From positions 1,426,001-1,490,000 of the forward strand of contig WPIO01000102.1 in NCBI GenBank assembly GCA_009760855.2: DNA of 64,000 bases, written 5' to 3'. This document shows positions 46,255 through 55,742 of this stretch, piece by piece. Below the pieces are notes generated by a model. That model was not told where the DNA came from, ran no database searches, and worked only from the letters and a program-made list of their open reading frames with translations. This DNA comes from Cristatella mucedo (Eukaryota > Bryozoa > Phylactolaemata > Cristatellidae). The position numbers and the translations under genes are program-made. The first letter of the stretch is position 1. Each line of letters starts with the position of its first letter.

Positions 46255-46752
46255 ATGAATCCAGATCAAAGAAACACAGAAAGCACGTCCCCAACAGTTT
46301 CTGTGGTTAGGCAGTATGTTTCAAATCTTGTAGTAGCAAATGCTGTTGATGTTGTTGCCGATATTAAGGGTCAAATAAAGCAACCTAATGTTACAGTCAA
46401 TCTCAATACTGGATCACAAAAAGTTTCTGAAGATCCTGAGTTGGATGGTCTTTACTATTCAACAATCAACATTGATATTAGTGTAGATGGATCTGAGGCA
46501 AATTTATTAAAGCTTAATCTTGCCTACTCTGGTGTTTTTAAAGTAAAAAATGTTCCAGAATCTGATATAGAGCCAATTCTTTTAATATATTGTCCGAGCA
46601 TATTATTTCCATTTGTAAGAAAGATAGTTGCGGATGCTACTGCAGAGTCTGGATTTCCAGCTCTAATGCTCGATATGGTTGATTTTGCGAAAATGTACAC
46701 AGAAAATAAAGCAAAATCAGTGCAGTCAGCAGGAGCAACGACGATTCAGTAG
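46255..46752 (+). CDS. secB: Protein-export chaperone SecB
   Basis: A 165-residue SecB: KQPNVTVNLNTGSQ (peptide-binding groove strand), YYSTINIDISVDG, LNLAYSGVFKVKNVPESDIE and the helical end LLIYCPSILFPFVRKIVADA with GFPALMLDMVDFAKMY. SecB keeps preproteins unfolded and hands them to SecA. ATG 46255 is preferred, because the longer frame starting at 46201 lies inside rpsD. Confidence 0.95.
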   Translation: MNPDQRNTESTSPTVSVVRQYVSNLVVANAVDVVADIKGQIKQPNVTVNLNTGSQKVSEDPELDGLYYSTINIDISVDGSEANLLKLNLAYSGVFKVKNVPESDIEPILLIYCPSILFPFVRKIVADATAESGFPALMLDMVDFAKMYTENKAKSVQSAGATTIQ

Positions 46753-47030
46753 TGCGAATTTTTTTAAGACCTTGTTTATTTGGAGGATCTATATTTTAGA
46801 ATATTGTTATTGTGTTTTTGATAGTCTGATTTTTATTTAGTGCTATATTTTTTTCATTAATGATAATCTAGCACCGCTTCTTGATGGAAAAATTATCATT
46901 GTAATGACAGTTATTTTGGCTTTTTTATCTGCCTTATTTGATTTATTGGGCTTTGCATCACGATATTTTAATCTAATTTAATCTAGCTGATAAAATAATT
47001 CACTTGCTCTCACTTTTTTGCTATTTTCTT

Positions 47031-47627
47031 TTATTCATTTTTTAGGGTTATTTTGATTGAAATTATTTCATCAAAAAATGATCCATGAGCTGAGAAAAAT
47101 ACTATTTTTCCTTGTGCAACGGCATTTTCAAAAAGTCCTTTTAGCAACTCTAATGATATTTTATCTAGATAGCTATCGGCCTCATCTATCAGCCAAATAG
47201 AGCTTGGGCAGGTCAGAAATTTTGATAGTCCAACTTTTCTTGCCGTTCCAGAAGATAATTTGTTCATTTTTGTATCTCTAAAGGTATCTAGCTTGAAGAA
47301 TTTTATTGCCGCTTCGCTTAAGTCGTGTGAGGAGTAAAGTTTGGAAATTTCCGAAATATGTTTAATGGCTCTCTCGTTTGGTCGAACTTCGTTTTTATCA
47401 AATAGACTTAAAATAGATTGTTCCTTTTTGTTTCTATGTCCAATCTCGCAACCATCTATTTTTATGGACCCAGAATAGCAATCATTGATTCCTGCCAATG
47501 TTTTTAAAAAAGCTGTCTTTCCAATTCCATTCTTGCCATCTATTTTAATGGCACAACCAGCATCAATAACGCAAGAAACAGGTAAAAATGTAGCATAGGA
47601 AATGGAGAAATTTTCTATTGCTATCAT
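47031..47627 (-). CDS. ccmA: Heme-exporter type ABC ATPase CcmA
   Basis: A 198-residue ABC ATPase. Walker A GKNGIGKT is at 31-38, a short signature LSSGTARKVGLSKF replaces the canonical LSGGQ, and Walker B is IWLIDEAD followed by a switch histidine in FFSAHGS. Size and signature match CcmA of cytochrome c maturation system I. ccmB and other ccm genes are not adjacent, which is common in Rickettsiales. It is divergent from fabI across a palindromic promoter region. Confidence 0.85.
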   Translation of the reverse strand: MIAIENFSISYATFLPVSCVIDAGCAIKIDGKNGIGKTAFLKTLAGINDCYSGSIKIDGCEIGHRNKKEQSILSLFDKNEVRPNERAIKHISEISKLYSSHDLSEAAIKFFKLDTFRDTKMNKLSSGTARKVGLSKFLTCPSSIWLIDEADSYLDKISLELLKGLFENAVAQGKIVFFSAHGSFFDEIISIKITLKNE

Positions 47628-47676
47628 ATGTGTATGGTTGAAATATAAATCTATGTGGCACTATTTATTAGTAATA

Positions 47677-47711
47677 TTTATTGTCAAGAATGCTTTAGTC
47701 TTGACAATAAA
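47677..47711. promoter_or_regulatory. Perfect 13-bp inverted repeat holding divergent -35 boxes (ccmA/fabI)
   Basis: TTTATTGTCAAGA (47677-47689) and TCTTGACAATAAA (47699-47711) are exact reverse complements around a 9-base centre. Each arm contains a perfect -35 box: TGTCAA (47682-47687) for ccmA on the minus strand and TTGACA (47701-47706) for fabI, 13 bases apart. fabI has AATTAA at 17 bases, and ccmA has AATAGT at 16 bases. It can serve as two promoters, an operator, or both. Confidence 0.7.
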
Positions 47712-47751
47712 ATAACCACATCAAATTAAGAGTCAAATAATTGCAATATGT

Positions 47752-48543
47752 ATGAATTTGTTGAAAAATAAAAAAGGCTTAATCTTGGGGGTTGCAAACG
47801 ATAGGTCTATTGCTTGGGGTATAGCAAAAGAAGCGAACGCTCAGGGTGCTGAGTTGATTTTTAGCTATCAGGGAGACATTATTCTAAAGAGACTTCAGCC
47901 TTTGGCATCTTCTATTGGTTGTAGTAATCTAATTAAATGTGACGTTGCCTCCGATGCAGACATTGAATCTATGTTTGGAGAAATTAAAGCAAAACATGGA
48001 AAAATAGATTTTATTTTGCATAGCGTGGCCTTTTCAAATAAGGATAATCTTCGCGGTAAATATCTAGATGTTTCTAGGGTCGATTTTGCTTTGGCTCTGG
48101 ATATTTCTTGTTACTCTCTTACGGCGGTTGCTAGGCATTCTGATGGAATTTTAAATGATGGTGGTAGTATCGTGGCCATGACATACCTTGGAGCCGAAAG
48201 AGTCGTTCCAAATTATAATGTTATGGGAATTGCGAAGGCGGCTTTGGAGTGTAGTATTAAATATTTGGCTAGCGATTTAGGTGCCAATGGGATAAGGGTT
48301 AACGGAATATCTTCCGGTCCAATTAAAACGCTGGCCGCATCTGGTATTGGAGATTTTAAGAGCGTTTTAGATTTTAATGAAGCAAACTCTCCCTTAAAAA
48401 GAAATGTTACAACTCAGGATGTTGCCGGTGCTGCGGTTTTCTTGTTTAGCGATTTATCTTCTGGCATTACAGGCGAAAATATTCATGTTGATTCTGGCTA
48501 TCATACTGTTGGAATTCCATCTAATTTTGCTAATAATAAATAG
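47752..48543 (+). CDS. fabI: Enoyl-[acyl-carrier-protein] reductase (NADH), FabI
   Basis: A 263-residue short-chain dehydrogenase of the FabI type. The cofactor loop is GLILGVANDRSIAWGIAKE, LHSVAFSNK is conserved, and the active tyrosines Y145 and Y155 lie with K162 in a Y-x6-K arrangement (NYNVMGIAKA). It does the last reduction in each fatty acid elongation cycle. Two bases separate its stop from the atpG start. Confidence 0.96.
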   Translation: MNLLKNKKGLILGVANDRSIAWGIAKEANAQGAELIFSYQGDIILKRLQPLASSIGCSNLIKCDVASDADIESMFGEIKAKHGKIDFILHSVAFSNKDNLRGKYLDVSRVDFALALDISCYSLTAVARHSDGILNDGGSIVAMTYLGAERVVPNYNVMGIAKAALECSIKYLASDLGANGIRVNGISSGPIKTLAASGIGDFKSVLDFNEANSPLKRNVTTQDVAGAAVFLFSDLSSGITGENIHVDSGYHTVGIPSNFANNK

Positions 48544-48545
48544 CT

Positions 48546-49451
48546 ATGCCAACTTTATTGCAGTTGAAAAGTAAAATAAAAACAACCTCAGCGGTGGTTA
48601 AAATTACCAAAACTATGCAGCTTATTTCTGCCGCTAAAATGAAAAAAAGCAGATCTTTGTTAGTTATGTCTGGTGGTTTTTTATCTCATTCTGCTCGCTG
48701 TCTGGTAGATTTTTTCTACGCAAAAGATGTACTTTTAAGTGATGTATTTGTTGATAGGTATAAATTTTTGCAAGATAAAGATGGCTCTATTGTTCCTACC
48801 TACAGTGAAGATTTTCAACCTTTGATTGTCTGTATTGGCAGCAGTAAGGGTTTATGCGGTTCTCTGAATTCTGGTCTTTTTAAATTGGTTGATGAATTTG
48901 CCTCAGCAAGAAAAGTTGAATGTTTCGCAATTGGCACCAAAATGAAGCATTTGCTTGATTTGCACTCTGTGGAAAATAAAAATTTAAAACTTTATGGTCT
49001 TGATTTGGATTTTGCAAAGCATTATGAAGATATTGATGAGATTGTTCAGTGCTCCATGAAAGAACTATATAAAGGACGATCTGTTTATTTGGCTTATAAT
49101 AAATTTTGCTCTATGGGGGTGCAGCAGCCAATTTTGATAAATATATTAGATAGAATTGCTGAATTTTCTGTAGATCACGGTAGATCTTCAACTGTGGAGG
49201 GCGATGTCATTGATTCTTTTTCTAGGTTGGTTGAGCTTTATATTGGATCTGCAATTTGGGATGCCTTGGTGCACAATATTGCATCAGAGCACGCCATGAG
49301 GTGGAAAATGATGGAAAGTGCAACAAAAAATGGCACCAAAATGATAGATATCCTGCGACTAAAATACAACAAAACACGCCAGCAAAATATCACAAAAGAT
49401 ATTTTAGATATTATTGGTGGCACCTCAGTAATTAACGAATCACAATGCTAA
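48546..49451 (+). CDS. atpG: ATP synthase F1 gamma subunit
   Basis: A 301-residue gamma subunit, complete at both ends: LKSKIKTTSAVVKITKTMQL with ISAAKMKKS at the start, a GSSKGLCGSLNSGLFKL segment, and the C-terminal helix (ASEHAMRWKMMESATKNGTK, ending INESQC). It forms the rotor stalk of F1. The other atp genes are not in the window. fabI lies upstream with a 2-base gap, and an IleRS C-terminal fragment starts within its stop region (ATG at 49445). Confidence 0.95.
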   Translation: MPTLLQLKSKIKTTSAVVKITKTMQLISAAKMKKSRSLLVMSGGFLSHSARCLVDFFYAKDVLLSDVFVDRYKFLQDKDGSIVPTYSEDFQPLIVCIGSSKGLCGSLNSGLFKLVDEFASARKVECFAIGTKMKHLLDLHSVENKNLKLYGLDLDFAKHYEDIDEIVQCSMKELYKGRSVYLAYNKFCSMGVQQPILINILDRIAEFSVDHGRSSTVEGDVIDSFSRLVELYIGSAIWDALVHNIASEHAMRWKMMESATKNGTKMIDILRLKYNKTRQQNITKDILDIIGGTSVINESQC

Positions 49452-50245
49452 AATCAGTACATCTTTGTAGTTTTCCGGATCTATCTTCTTTTATTGAAGA
49501 TAAAGATCTCATAATAAAAATGGATAAAGTGATGGATATTTGCAATTCAGTTCTTTCTCTTAGGAATGAATTTGCTTTGCGGGTACGTTTGCCGCTAAAA
49601 AAATTGACGATATACTCCAAAAATGCATCAGAAATATCTGATTTTTCCGATATTATGATCGATGAATTAAACGTTAAGCAGATTGTTTTTTCTGATGATT
49701 TTTCCACAGTTGCAAAGGAAAAAATTTCTATTAACCTTAAGCTTTGTGGGACTAAATTTGGCTCTCAATTAAAGGATTTAGTATCGGCCGCAAATGCCGG
49801 AAATTATGTTCGTTTGGGCGATGGTGTGGTGGTTGGGGGCAAGTTCAATCTTTCTGCTGATGAGTTTTCTCTTAAATTGGAACCAATAGATAGCTCAAGA
49901 ATTAGGCTATGCGGTGCCGAAACTGCAATAGAGCTTGATATTTCGAAGGATGAAGCTTTGGAGCGGGAAGGTATGGTGCGAGATTTGGTTAGATTTGTGC
50001 AGCAAGATAGAGGTGAGGCTGGATTTTCGGTTGTTCAAAAAATATCACTACAACTTATAACTAACAGCGAATCAATCAGATCTTCACTTGCTGATTCTGA
50101 TTTATTTCGCTATTTTATTGAAAATACTGGAGTTAGGGCTGATGATTTTTGCATATCTTCTGTTGAAAATTCCCCCAAAAATGTTAATTGTTTTGTGCAT
50201 GAGATGATTGATGGCTCTGTTATTTCTGTTATTTTTTCGCAATAG
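49445..50245 (+). pseudogene. ileS: Isoleucyl-tRNA synthetase, C-terminal fragment
   Basis: The 266 residues match the C-terminal part of the long IleRS type: SVHLCSFPDL, then the anticodon-domain helix MDICNSVLSLRNEFALRVRL and PLKKLTIY, and the end domain with AIELDISKDEALEREGMVRD and LVRFVQQDRGEAGFSV. The catalytic core, the editing domain and the KMSKS motif are missing. It starts at ATG 49445, overlapping the atpG stop, and remains open for its whole length. The N-terminal fragment of IleRS lies 31 kb away on the other strand. It may be a decaying duplicate or a kept piece of a split enzyme; the window alone does not decide. Confidence 0.87.
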
Positions 50246-50822
50246 AATCGTATTTTCAATATTGCAAAAATTTTTATATTTAATAATATTTGGAATAAGT
50301 TTTAATTCCGCTTGACGTCTTTGATTTAGTATGCTTCTACTAGTCGCTCTATCAAGATGTTATCTTGGTTTTGATAGATAATTATCAATTTTTATTTCTT
50401 CGGAATTCCACCATGTAACATAAATGTGTTTATTTGCCGGCAGATAGATATTTTTTATTTATCATAAAAAAAGCCGAATTTAATCAGCCGAATTTAATCA
50501 ACTTAATACTTGCTTATTATATTGTTAATTTTAGCGATCATCATGATTTTATACAGAAAGTGAAATTTTTGTTGCATTTTTGTCTTTATTTTATACTGCG
50601 AGCTGGTTTTGATTGATTGGCTTAAGTAGTGTATTTCTGTTTTCATGATTTTACTGGCGATTGAATTGTGCTATTTTTTTAGTGCTTTTATGTGCCTCAG
50701 CGGTATGTTAACCTACATATCACACATGTACTCATATTGCTTCGTAACTATTTCATAGATGATAAGTTGCTTGTTGTGCAATGTGCCTTGGCTCTGCTTT
50801 AAAAATAAAAAATTAATTTTTT
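50246..50822. other. Intergenic region of 577 bases before the giant surface protein
   Basis: It contains a 14-base tandem duplication (50472-50499) and no recognisable gene. The promoter of the following gene should be here, but no clear box pair stands out. Confidence 0.45.
50472..50499 (+). repeat. Tandem repeat, 2 x 14 bases
   Basis: The unit AGCCGAATTTAATC occurs twice without a gap or mismatch. Confidence 0.9.
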
Positions 50823-53800
50823 ATGCGTTTTTTTTGCAATAGAATAAATTATTTTACTGTAATTATTTTATTTTTCTGTGTTTTGCAAAACAATAAAGTT
50901 CAAGCTGCATCTGATTCTGGATTGCATTTTCACAAAAAAATGATCAAAGATGGCTGGATAGAGTTTGATCCTAATTTGGCAAATTTCAAAGATCCAGGCA
51001 AAGGTAATAGCACAGCTGGCAAGAATAAAGTTTCCGGAGGGTCTGGTGTTTCAAAAAAATTTAGATCTGCCGGCATTGTTAAAATTGAAAAAAATCAAAA
51101 TAATGCCGTCGGCACAAATAATAACAAATCTTCAGAAAAATACCTTGAAGGAGCAAAGCTGCAAAATTCATCTTTGGTTGTTGGTGCAAATGCACAATCT
51201 AGGCAGTATGATGAAAATTCAGGGGCAAAAAACTCTGCCAAAAATAATAAGTTGAAAGTTGCTTCCAATGTCGATTCTGTAACAAAAGATGAAAAGGTTA
51301 TAGTGAATAATTTCTTCATTAAAAATGGAGATATTACTTCTAAATCCTCTATCGATGCTAAAAATCAAACATCGGAAGCAAACCCAACCAAATACGCTGC
51401 AGAAGATGCGGCATTGGCTTTTGCTGGTTTAAATGTTGATAGATCTGACGCAGAAGCTTCAAATTTAATTGCAAATATTTCATCCCAAAAAAAAGATAAA
51501 AATCAGCAAAATAGCAATGTAAATGCTGCAATCTCCGTTGTTGGCGGGGGCAGCAATGCTACTTCCCGTCAAGCATCAATAAGTGGTAGATTAGGCTTGT
51601 CGCATAGAAATAAAGGCAAAGAAGAGGTCGATTTAAATTATGGTGCGTTTGCCAACACAGATGCAAAAATTGCAAAAAATAGCAATCCAGTTAAAAAAAA
51701 TAACACCAACAATGATTTGCAAAAAAATAAAAAATCATCTTCGGAAGCTGTTGATAGCTCTGTTTATGGTTCTAATTTAGACCTTTCGGCTGATTTGCTA
51801 AAAGAACTCGACAGAAGATATGTAAAGCGTCACGTGCAGCACAGGCCTACGGCCGCAAATTATGTCACCGAGATAAATTTTAGTGTTGGCGGTGCAATTT
51901 TGCCATATTTGGCAGTTGGTGGTGTTGCTGCCAAGGAAACCAAAGGTTTTACTGAGATTTTACAGTCTTTTCAAAGTGGCGCCGCAACTGGCTCACCTGC
52001 TGGATTTATGGTTGGTCTTGGTGTTGATACATATATTAACGACTATTTCCACATTTTTCTTCATGCCAATTATAGCAATTTTGGTAATTTTGGGCAAAAT
52101 TTTGCGTTAAATGGCTGGTCTGTTGATTCTCAGGTTGGGGTTGCAATAGATAGGCTAAGTTTGTATGGTGGTAGATTTAGGGTTTCTGATGTTTACGGTG
52201 TTGATGTAAGATACAATGAGTTTGGCAATCAGCTTAATTTAAGTAATTTGGATCGAGATGTTGCAATTTTAAACACTCTTAATTCTAGATATTTGAACGT
52301 AGGCTTGATGAGTGGAATTAGGCTTTCTCAGCTAATAGGTACAAAGCACATAACATCGCAAACATTTCTTCTTTCTTTTGGTCCTAGCTATTTTTTTGGA
52401 GACCGAGGATTTAGTTCGATAAACAGCCTTAGTAATCTAGGAAATATTGGCGCAATGATAACTCTGGCTATAGATTTGGACTACGTTTGGAGAGTTAGCA
52501 ATGCTGTTTCTTTTAGAATTTTTGCAGATGCTACTGCTTCGGCTTTTGTTTCTGTGGCGCCAGTTTCTCCAATCAATCCAAATGCAATTACAGAAACAAC
52601 AAACTCCATTAAGAATCTTGGTGATGGATTTGCAGGCATTGTTGATAGCTTTACCAACACAACTAGAGATAAAGATGGTAATCCTTGCTACAACCCAACA
52701 ACTAATAAGTTTTGCGAAAATCCAAATTTTCAAGATATAATTCAATCTTTTGGTTTCTTGCCACAGCGTATTACAGAAGATTTCGCCGCTAGAGCTCGAA
52801 TTTTGCTGACCGATATTGGCGCTGTTGGTGAGGATATTGGCTCCGCATTTGGTGTGGCTACTAACTCTGCCATTGGTGCGGTAGTTAATTTGGAGATAGA
52901 CACTGCTCCAAATAAATTGGTGGAAATTTTGCAAGAAATGCGCAGGCAGGCCAGTGTAAGTTCCGGCGATACAAGATACGGCACCTATGCTGGATTGAAT
53001 GCTGAGCAGAGGAAATATGTAGATTATATTTTAGTGAACAATGATTTTCCAGATCCCATCACTTCTTCAGATGTTATAAGCCTGAGGAATTTTTTTAGTC
53101 TAATTGTTAATGCAGATGATAATTTGCTTGCCAGCAAGAGAACTGCTGAATATATTTTAAGTAACCATGGAATGAATTATGATAATTTTAAGCCAATATT
53201 TACTCTTTTGGCATCTAAATATGATACCATTGGAGACGCATGGGGCGATATGAGTGTAGACACTAGAGCCGAAATAATGTCTTTGATTGCACCAAGGTCT
53301 GGCCCTGGCTCTGGCTCTTCTTCCGGAGGTGGTACTCCTAGAGATAAGTTTGCTATCTTTTCCTTAAGGGTTGCGCCAATATTGCACTCTTTAGCAACTG
53401 GCACCGCTTATGCCAATATTACAGACGACGAGAAAAGTTATTTAAAGGTTATTAATGCTTTAGCAAATGGTCTCTCCGATTCTGGCTTGAATGATGGCTT
53501 GGAAAAGAATTATTACAACAGCATGAAAGATCTTATCGGTTCGGTCAACTCTCAAAGAATGATAGTTGTTGAAAATGGAGATCCAAATAATTCAAATAAT
53601 AAATTTTACTTTACAGAAGAGCAAAGGGCATTATTACGCGAGGCGGCCTCTGGAAATGTGATCAATCTTCGTTCTGGAGGAGATGGCTTGGCCACAAGAT
53701 TAATTAATTTTGCAAAATATGAAAATCCGGCGGGATTTGATTTTATGATAATGGAGCAAGAAAGATGGGTGTTGGATAATTTAATTCATAATGTGCAGCC

Positions 53801-55742
53801 AATACTTAGATTATTGCAAAATGGCGGCATCGCTGCCGCTTGGAATGATATTAGAGCTGCAGATGCTGGCAGGGAGGCTGCAATTATGAAGCTGATAAAC
53901 CCAGATAGCGGTGCCTACGATCCTCTTTTAAGTAGAGATAAGTTTGCTATTTTTGCCACAAGGGCAATTTACATATTTCAATCGGTTGCTGCGGGAAATC
54001 AATTTTCAGCTCTATCTGCAGTAGATCAAAGTTATATAAGGATATTGAATGCTTTGGCAAACGGCTCATCTGAATCTCTATCTGATGCCGAAAAAGTATA
54101 TTTTAATAATTTATCTGAAGATTTAATTAAAGATGGATTTTTTGCTATACCGTCCATTGTCGGTGGCGGTGCCTTCTCTCTTTCTGTTGATGACAGAGGC
54201 TTACTTACCGACATACAGCAAAATAACAATGTCGCAATTGCATCAATAAAACTTCGCTCACAGCAAATGGCAGCTAGAATGTTGGCATTTGCTAATCAGG
54301 AAAATATCGTTGACGCAATTGCGGATCGTAATGTTTTTGAAGACTGGGCAGCAAATAGGAATTTTTCTTCTCTTTCTGAAAGTCAAAGAAATGCTGTTCT
54401 GTATTTGTTTAACGATAGCACCATATCTAACGTTGGCATTACCTCTGTGGTTGCTGATTCTAATATTGATGCAATAGGCAAAAAGAATAGAATATATAAA
54501 AATCAGCAGTCTTTATATAATATAATTGGTAACCCAATACTAACCAGCGCACAAAATGTAGCCCTAAGAAAGATTACGGTGCCTTTAACTGCCAGTGAAT
54601 ATCAGGTGCAAAATTCAGTCACTTTCAATGCAGCAATAATTGAAATGAGCAGCACGGCTGCAAATAATCCTTTTTCTGGTCCAATCTCATCTTATCTAAT
54701 AAATGCAAAGGGATTAATTAATGGAACTGTTAGATTTGTGGATTTAAATCTAGACGCCCAAAGAGAGCTGAGGGCGTTTATAGAAGAATCCGCAAATGGC
54801 AATTTATCTTACATGAATGGCTATTCAAATGTGGTTAGGGCGCTGCATGCTCTTACAACCGTTTTGGATTATGATGATCTTGTCGCTTCTGATAGGCGGG
54901 CGATTGATGATCTTTTAAAGAGCTCTGTTCTCGATAATGTCGCCGCAGTTAGTGGTAGTTCTTTTACTAATGTAAAAGATATTATACGAGAAATAGCCTA
55001 CGGCAGCCCAATTACAAGCCTGCTGCAATTAAGCTACGATATTAACAATTTATTAACTGGTAAGCAAAGTATTGTAAATCGTATGGTAAATGAAGCCGCC
55101 AATAAAATTCTTAATCTCAATTTAATTGGCAATTTGATGAGCGATAAAAGTTTGGATTCCGTTCTTTGGCCAACTTGCATATCTAGCTCTGGATTTCAGT
55201 TGTGTGATGTGGGCCTACTTAATGCTGTTTCAAAGATCAGTACTTCAGATATATCTAAGCTTATTTCTTCTTTTGGTCCAATTATTTCGGAGGCTAATCA
55301 GTTTGCGACCATTGTTTCATCTTTTCTTTCCGACGGCACTTCCCAAGAATTGTTAAATTCTATATCAGAAGAAGTTATGCAGGATAGTGGATTTTTGATA
55401 TGGAAATTTTCTAATAGCTTGGGATCATCAATCTCTGTTGCTGGTCTACTTGGCTCTCCAAACGATGAAGAATCAAGTATGTATATAATAAATAATGCTA
55501 TTGCAAAATTATTGAAAAATCCTCTTTCCAGTATTCAGCCATCCATAGATGCTCTAATGAAGGCCATTGGTGCTGATGGTCTAGCATCATCTGCCGGCAG
55601 TCTTGTTGGTAGAATTGATTCGCTAAAAAAAGATCTATCATTTTTGCTCAATGAGGTAGATTTGATTAATGCAAAGTTTGGCATTGGAGGCGGATTTATC
55701 CCAAGAATTTATGTTGGAGTTGGCGTTAATATTAGAATTTAG
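50823..55742 (+). CDS. Giant exported surface protein: beta-barrel strands split by a helical-repeat insertion
   Basis: A 1639-residue protein. Residues 1-28 are a signal peptide (YFTVIILFFCVLQNNKVQA). Residues 29-345 are Asn/Ser/Lys-rich and probably disordered. Residues about 348-585 look like outer-membrane strands of the Anaplasmataceae-type surface antigens (INFSVGGAILPYLAVGG, GLGVDTYINDYFHIFLHANY, AIDLDYVWRVSNAVSFRIFA). Then about 1000 mostly helical residues follow, with divergent repeats of about 190-205 residues; the related motifs LNAEQRKYVDYI, FTEEQRALLREA and LSVDDRGLLTDI lie near 725, 929 and 1120, and RDKFAIF recurs near 840 and 1037. The last 15 residues (FIPRIYVGVGVNIRI) form a terminal barrel strand. 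It is probably exposed to the host. The barrel assignment is inference. Confidence 0.75.
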   Translation: MRFFCNRINYFTVIILFFCVLQNNKVQAASDSGLHFHKKMIKDGWIEFDPNLANFKDPGKGNSTAGKNKVSGGSGVSKKFRSAGIVKIEKNQNNAVGTNNNKSSEKYLEGAKLQNSSLVVGANAQSRQYDENSGAKNSAKNNKLKVASNVDSVTKDEKVIVNNFFIKNGDITSKSSIDAKNQTSEANPTKYAAEDAALAFAGLNVDRSDAEASNLIANISSQKKDKNQQNSNVNAAISVVGGGSNATSRQASISGRLGLSHRNKGKEEVDLNYGAFANTDAKIAKNSNPVKKNNTNNDLQKNKKSSSEAVDSSVYGSNLDLSADLLKELDRRYVKRHVQHRPTAANYVTEINFSVGGAILPYLAVGGVAAKETKGFTEILQSFQSGAATGSPAGFMVGLGVDTYINDYFHIFLHANYSNFGNFGQNFALNGWSVDSQVGVAIDRLSLYGGRFRVSDVYGVDVRYNEFGNQLNLSNLDRDVAILNTLNSRYLNVGLMSGIRLSQLIGTKHITSQTFLLSFGPSYFFGDRGFSSINSLSNLGNIGAMITLAIDLDYVWRVSNAVSFRIFADATASAFVSVAPVSPINPNAITETTNSIKNLGDGFAGIVDSFTNTTRDKDGNPCYNPTTNKFCENPNFQDIIQSFGFLPQRITEDFAARARILLTDIGAVGEDIGSAFGVATNSAIGAVVNLEIDTAPNKLVEILQEMRRQASVSSGDTRYGTYAGLNAEQRKYVDYILVNNDFPDPITSSDVISLRNFFSLIVNADDNLLASKRTAEYILSNHGMNYDNFKPIFTLLASKYDTIGDAWGDMSVDTRAEIMSLIAPRSGPGSGSSSGGGTPRDKFAIFSLRVAPILHSLATGTAYANITDDEKSYLKVINALANGLSDSGLNDGLEKNYYNSMKDLIGSVNSQRMIVVENGDPNNSNNKFYFTEEQRALLREAASGNVINLRSGGDGLATRLINFAKYENPAGFDFMIMEQERWVLDNLIHNVQPILRLLQNGGIAAAWNDIRAADAGREAAIMKLINPDSGAYDPLLSRDKFAIFATRAIYIFQSVAAGNQFSALSAVDQSYIRILNALANGSSESLSDAEKVYFNNLSEDLIKDGFFAIPSIVGGGAFSLSVDDRGLLTDIQQNNNVAIASIKLRSQQMAARMLAFANQENIVDAIADRNVFEDWAANRNFSSLSESQRNAVLYLFNDSTISNVGITSVVADSNIDAIGKKNRIYKNQQSLYNIIGNPILTSAQNVALRKITVPLTASEYQVQNSVTFNAAIIEMSSTAANNPFSGPISSYLINAKGLINGTVRFVDLNLDAQRELRAFIEESANGNLSYMNGYSNVVRALHALTTVLDYDDLVASDRRAIDDLLKSSVLDNVAAVSGSSFTNVKDIIREIAYGSPITSLLQLSYDINNLLTGKQSIVNRMVNEAANKILNLNLIGNLMSDKSLDSVLWPTCISSSGFQLCDVGLLNAVSKISTSDISKLISSFGPIISEANQFATIVSSFLSDGTSQELLNSISEEVMQDSGFLIWKFSNSLGSSISVAGLLGSPNDEESSMYIINNAIAKLLKNPLSSIQPSIDALMKAIGADGLASSAGSLVGRIDSLKKDLSFLLNEVDLINAKFGIGGGFIPRIYVGVGVNIRI
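53341..54300 (+). repeat. Divergent internal protein repeats of the surface protein
   Basis: Two large copies are clear in translation: RDKFAIFSLRVAPILHSLAT with INALANGLSD, and RDKFAIFATRAIYIFQSVAA with LNALANGSSE, about 198 residues apart. Each is followed by an EQRALL/DDRGLL segment and an ARxLxFAN-like end. A weaker third copy precedes them near 52990. At DNA level the copies have diverged strongly, so the duplication is old. Confidence 0.75.

Noticed and set aside
50472-50499. Possible CRISPR-like repeat
   Set aside because: Only two adjacent 14-base units without spacers; a simple tandem duplication. No CRISPR array is seen anywhere in the window.
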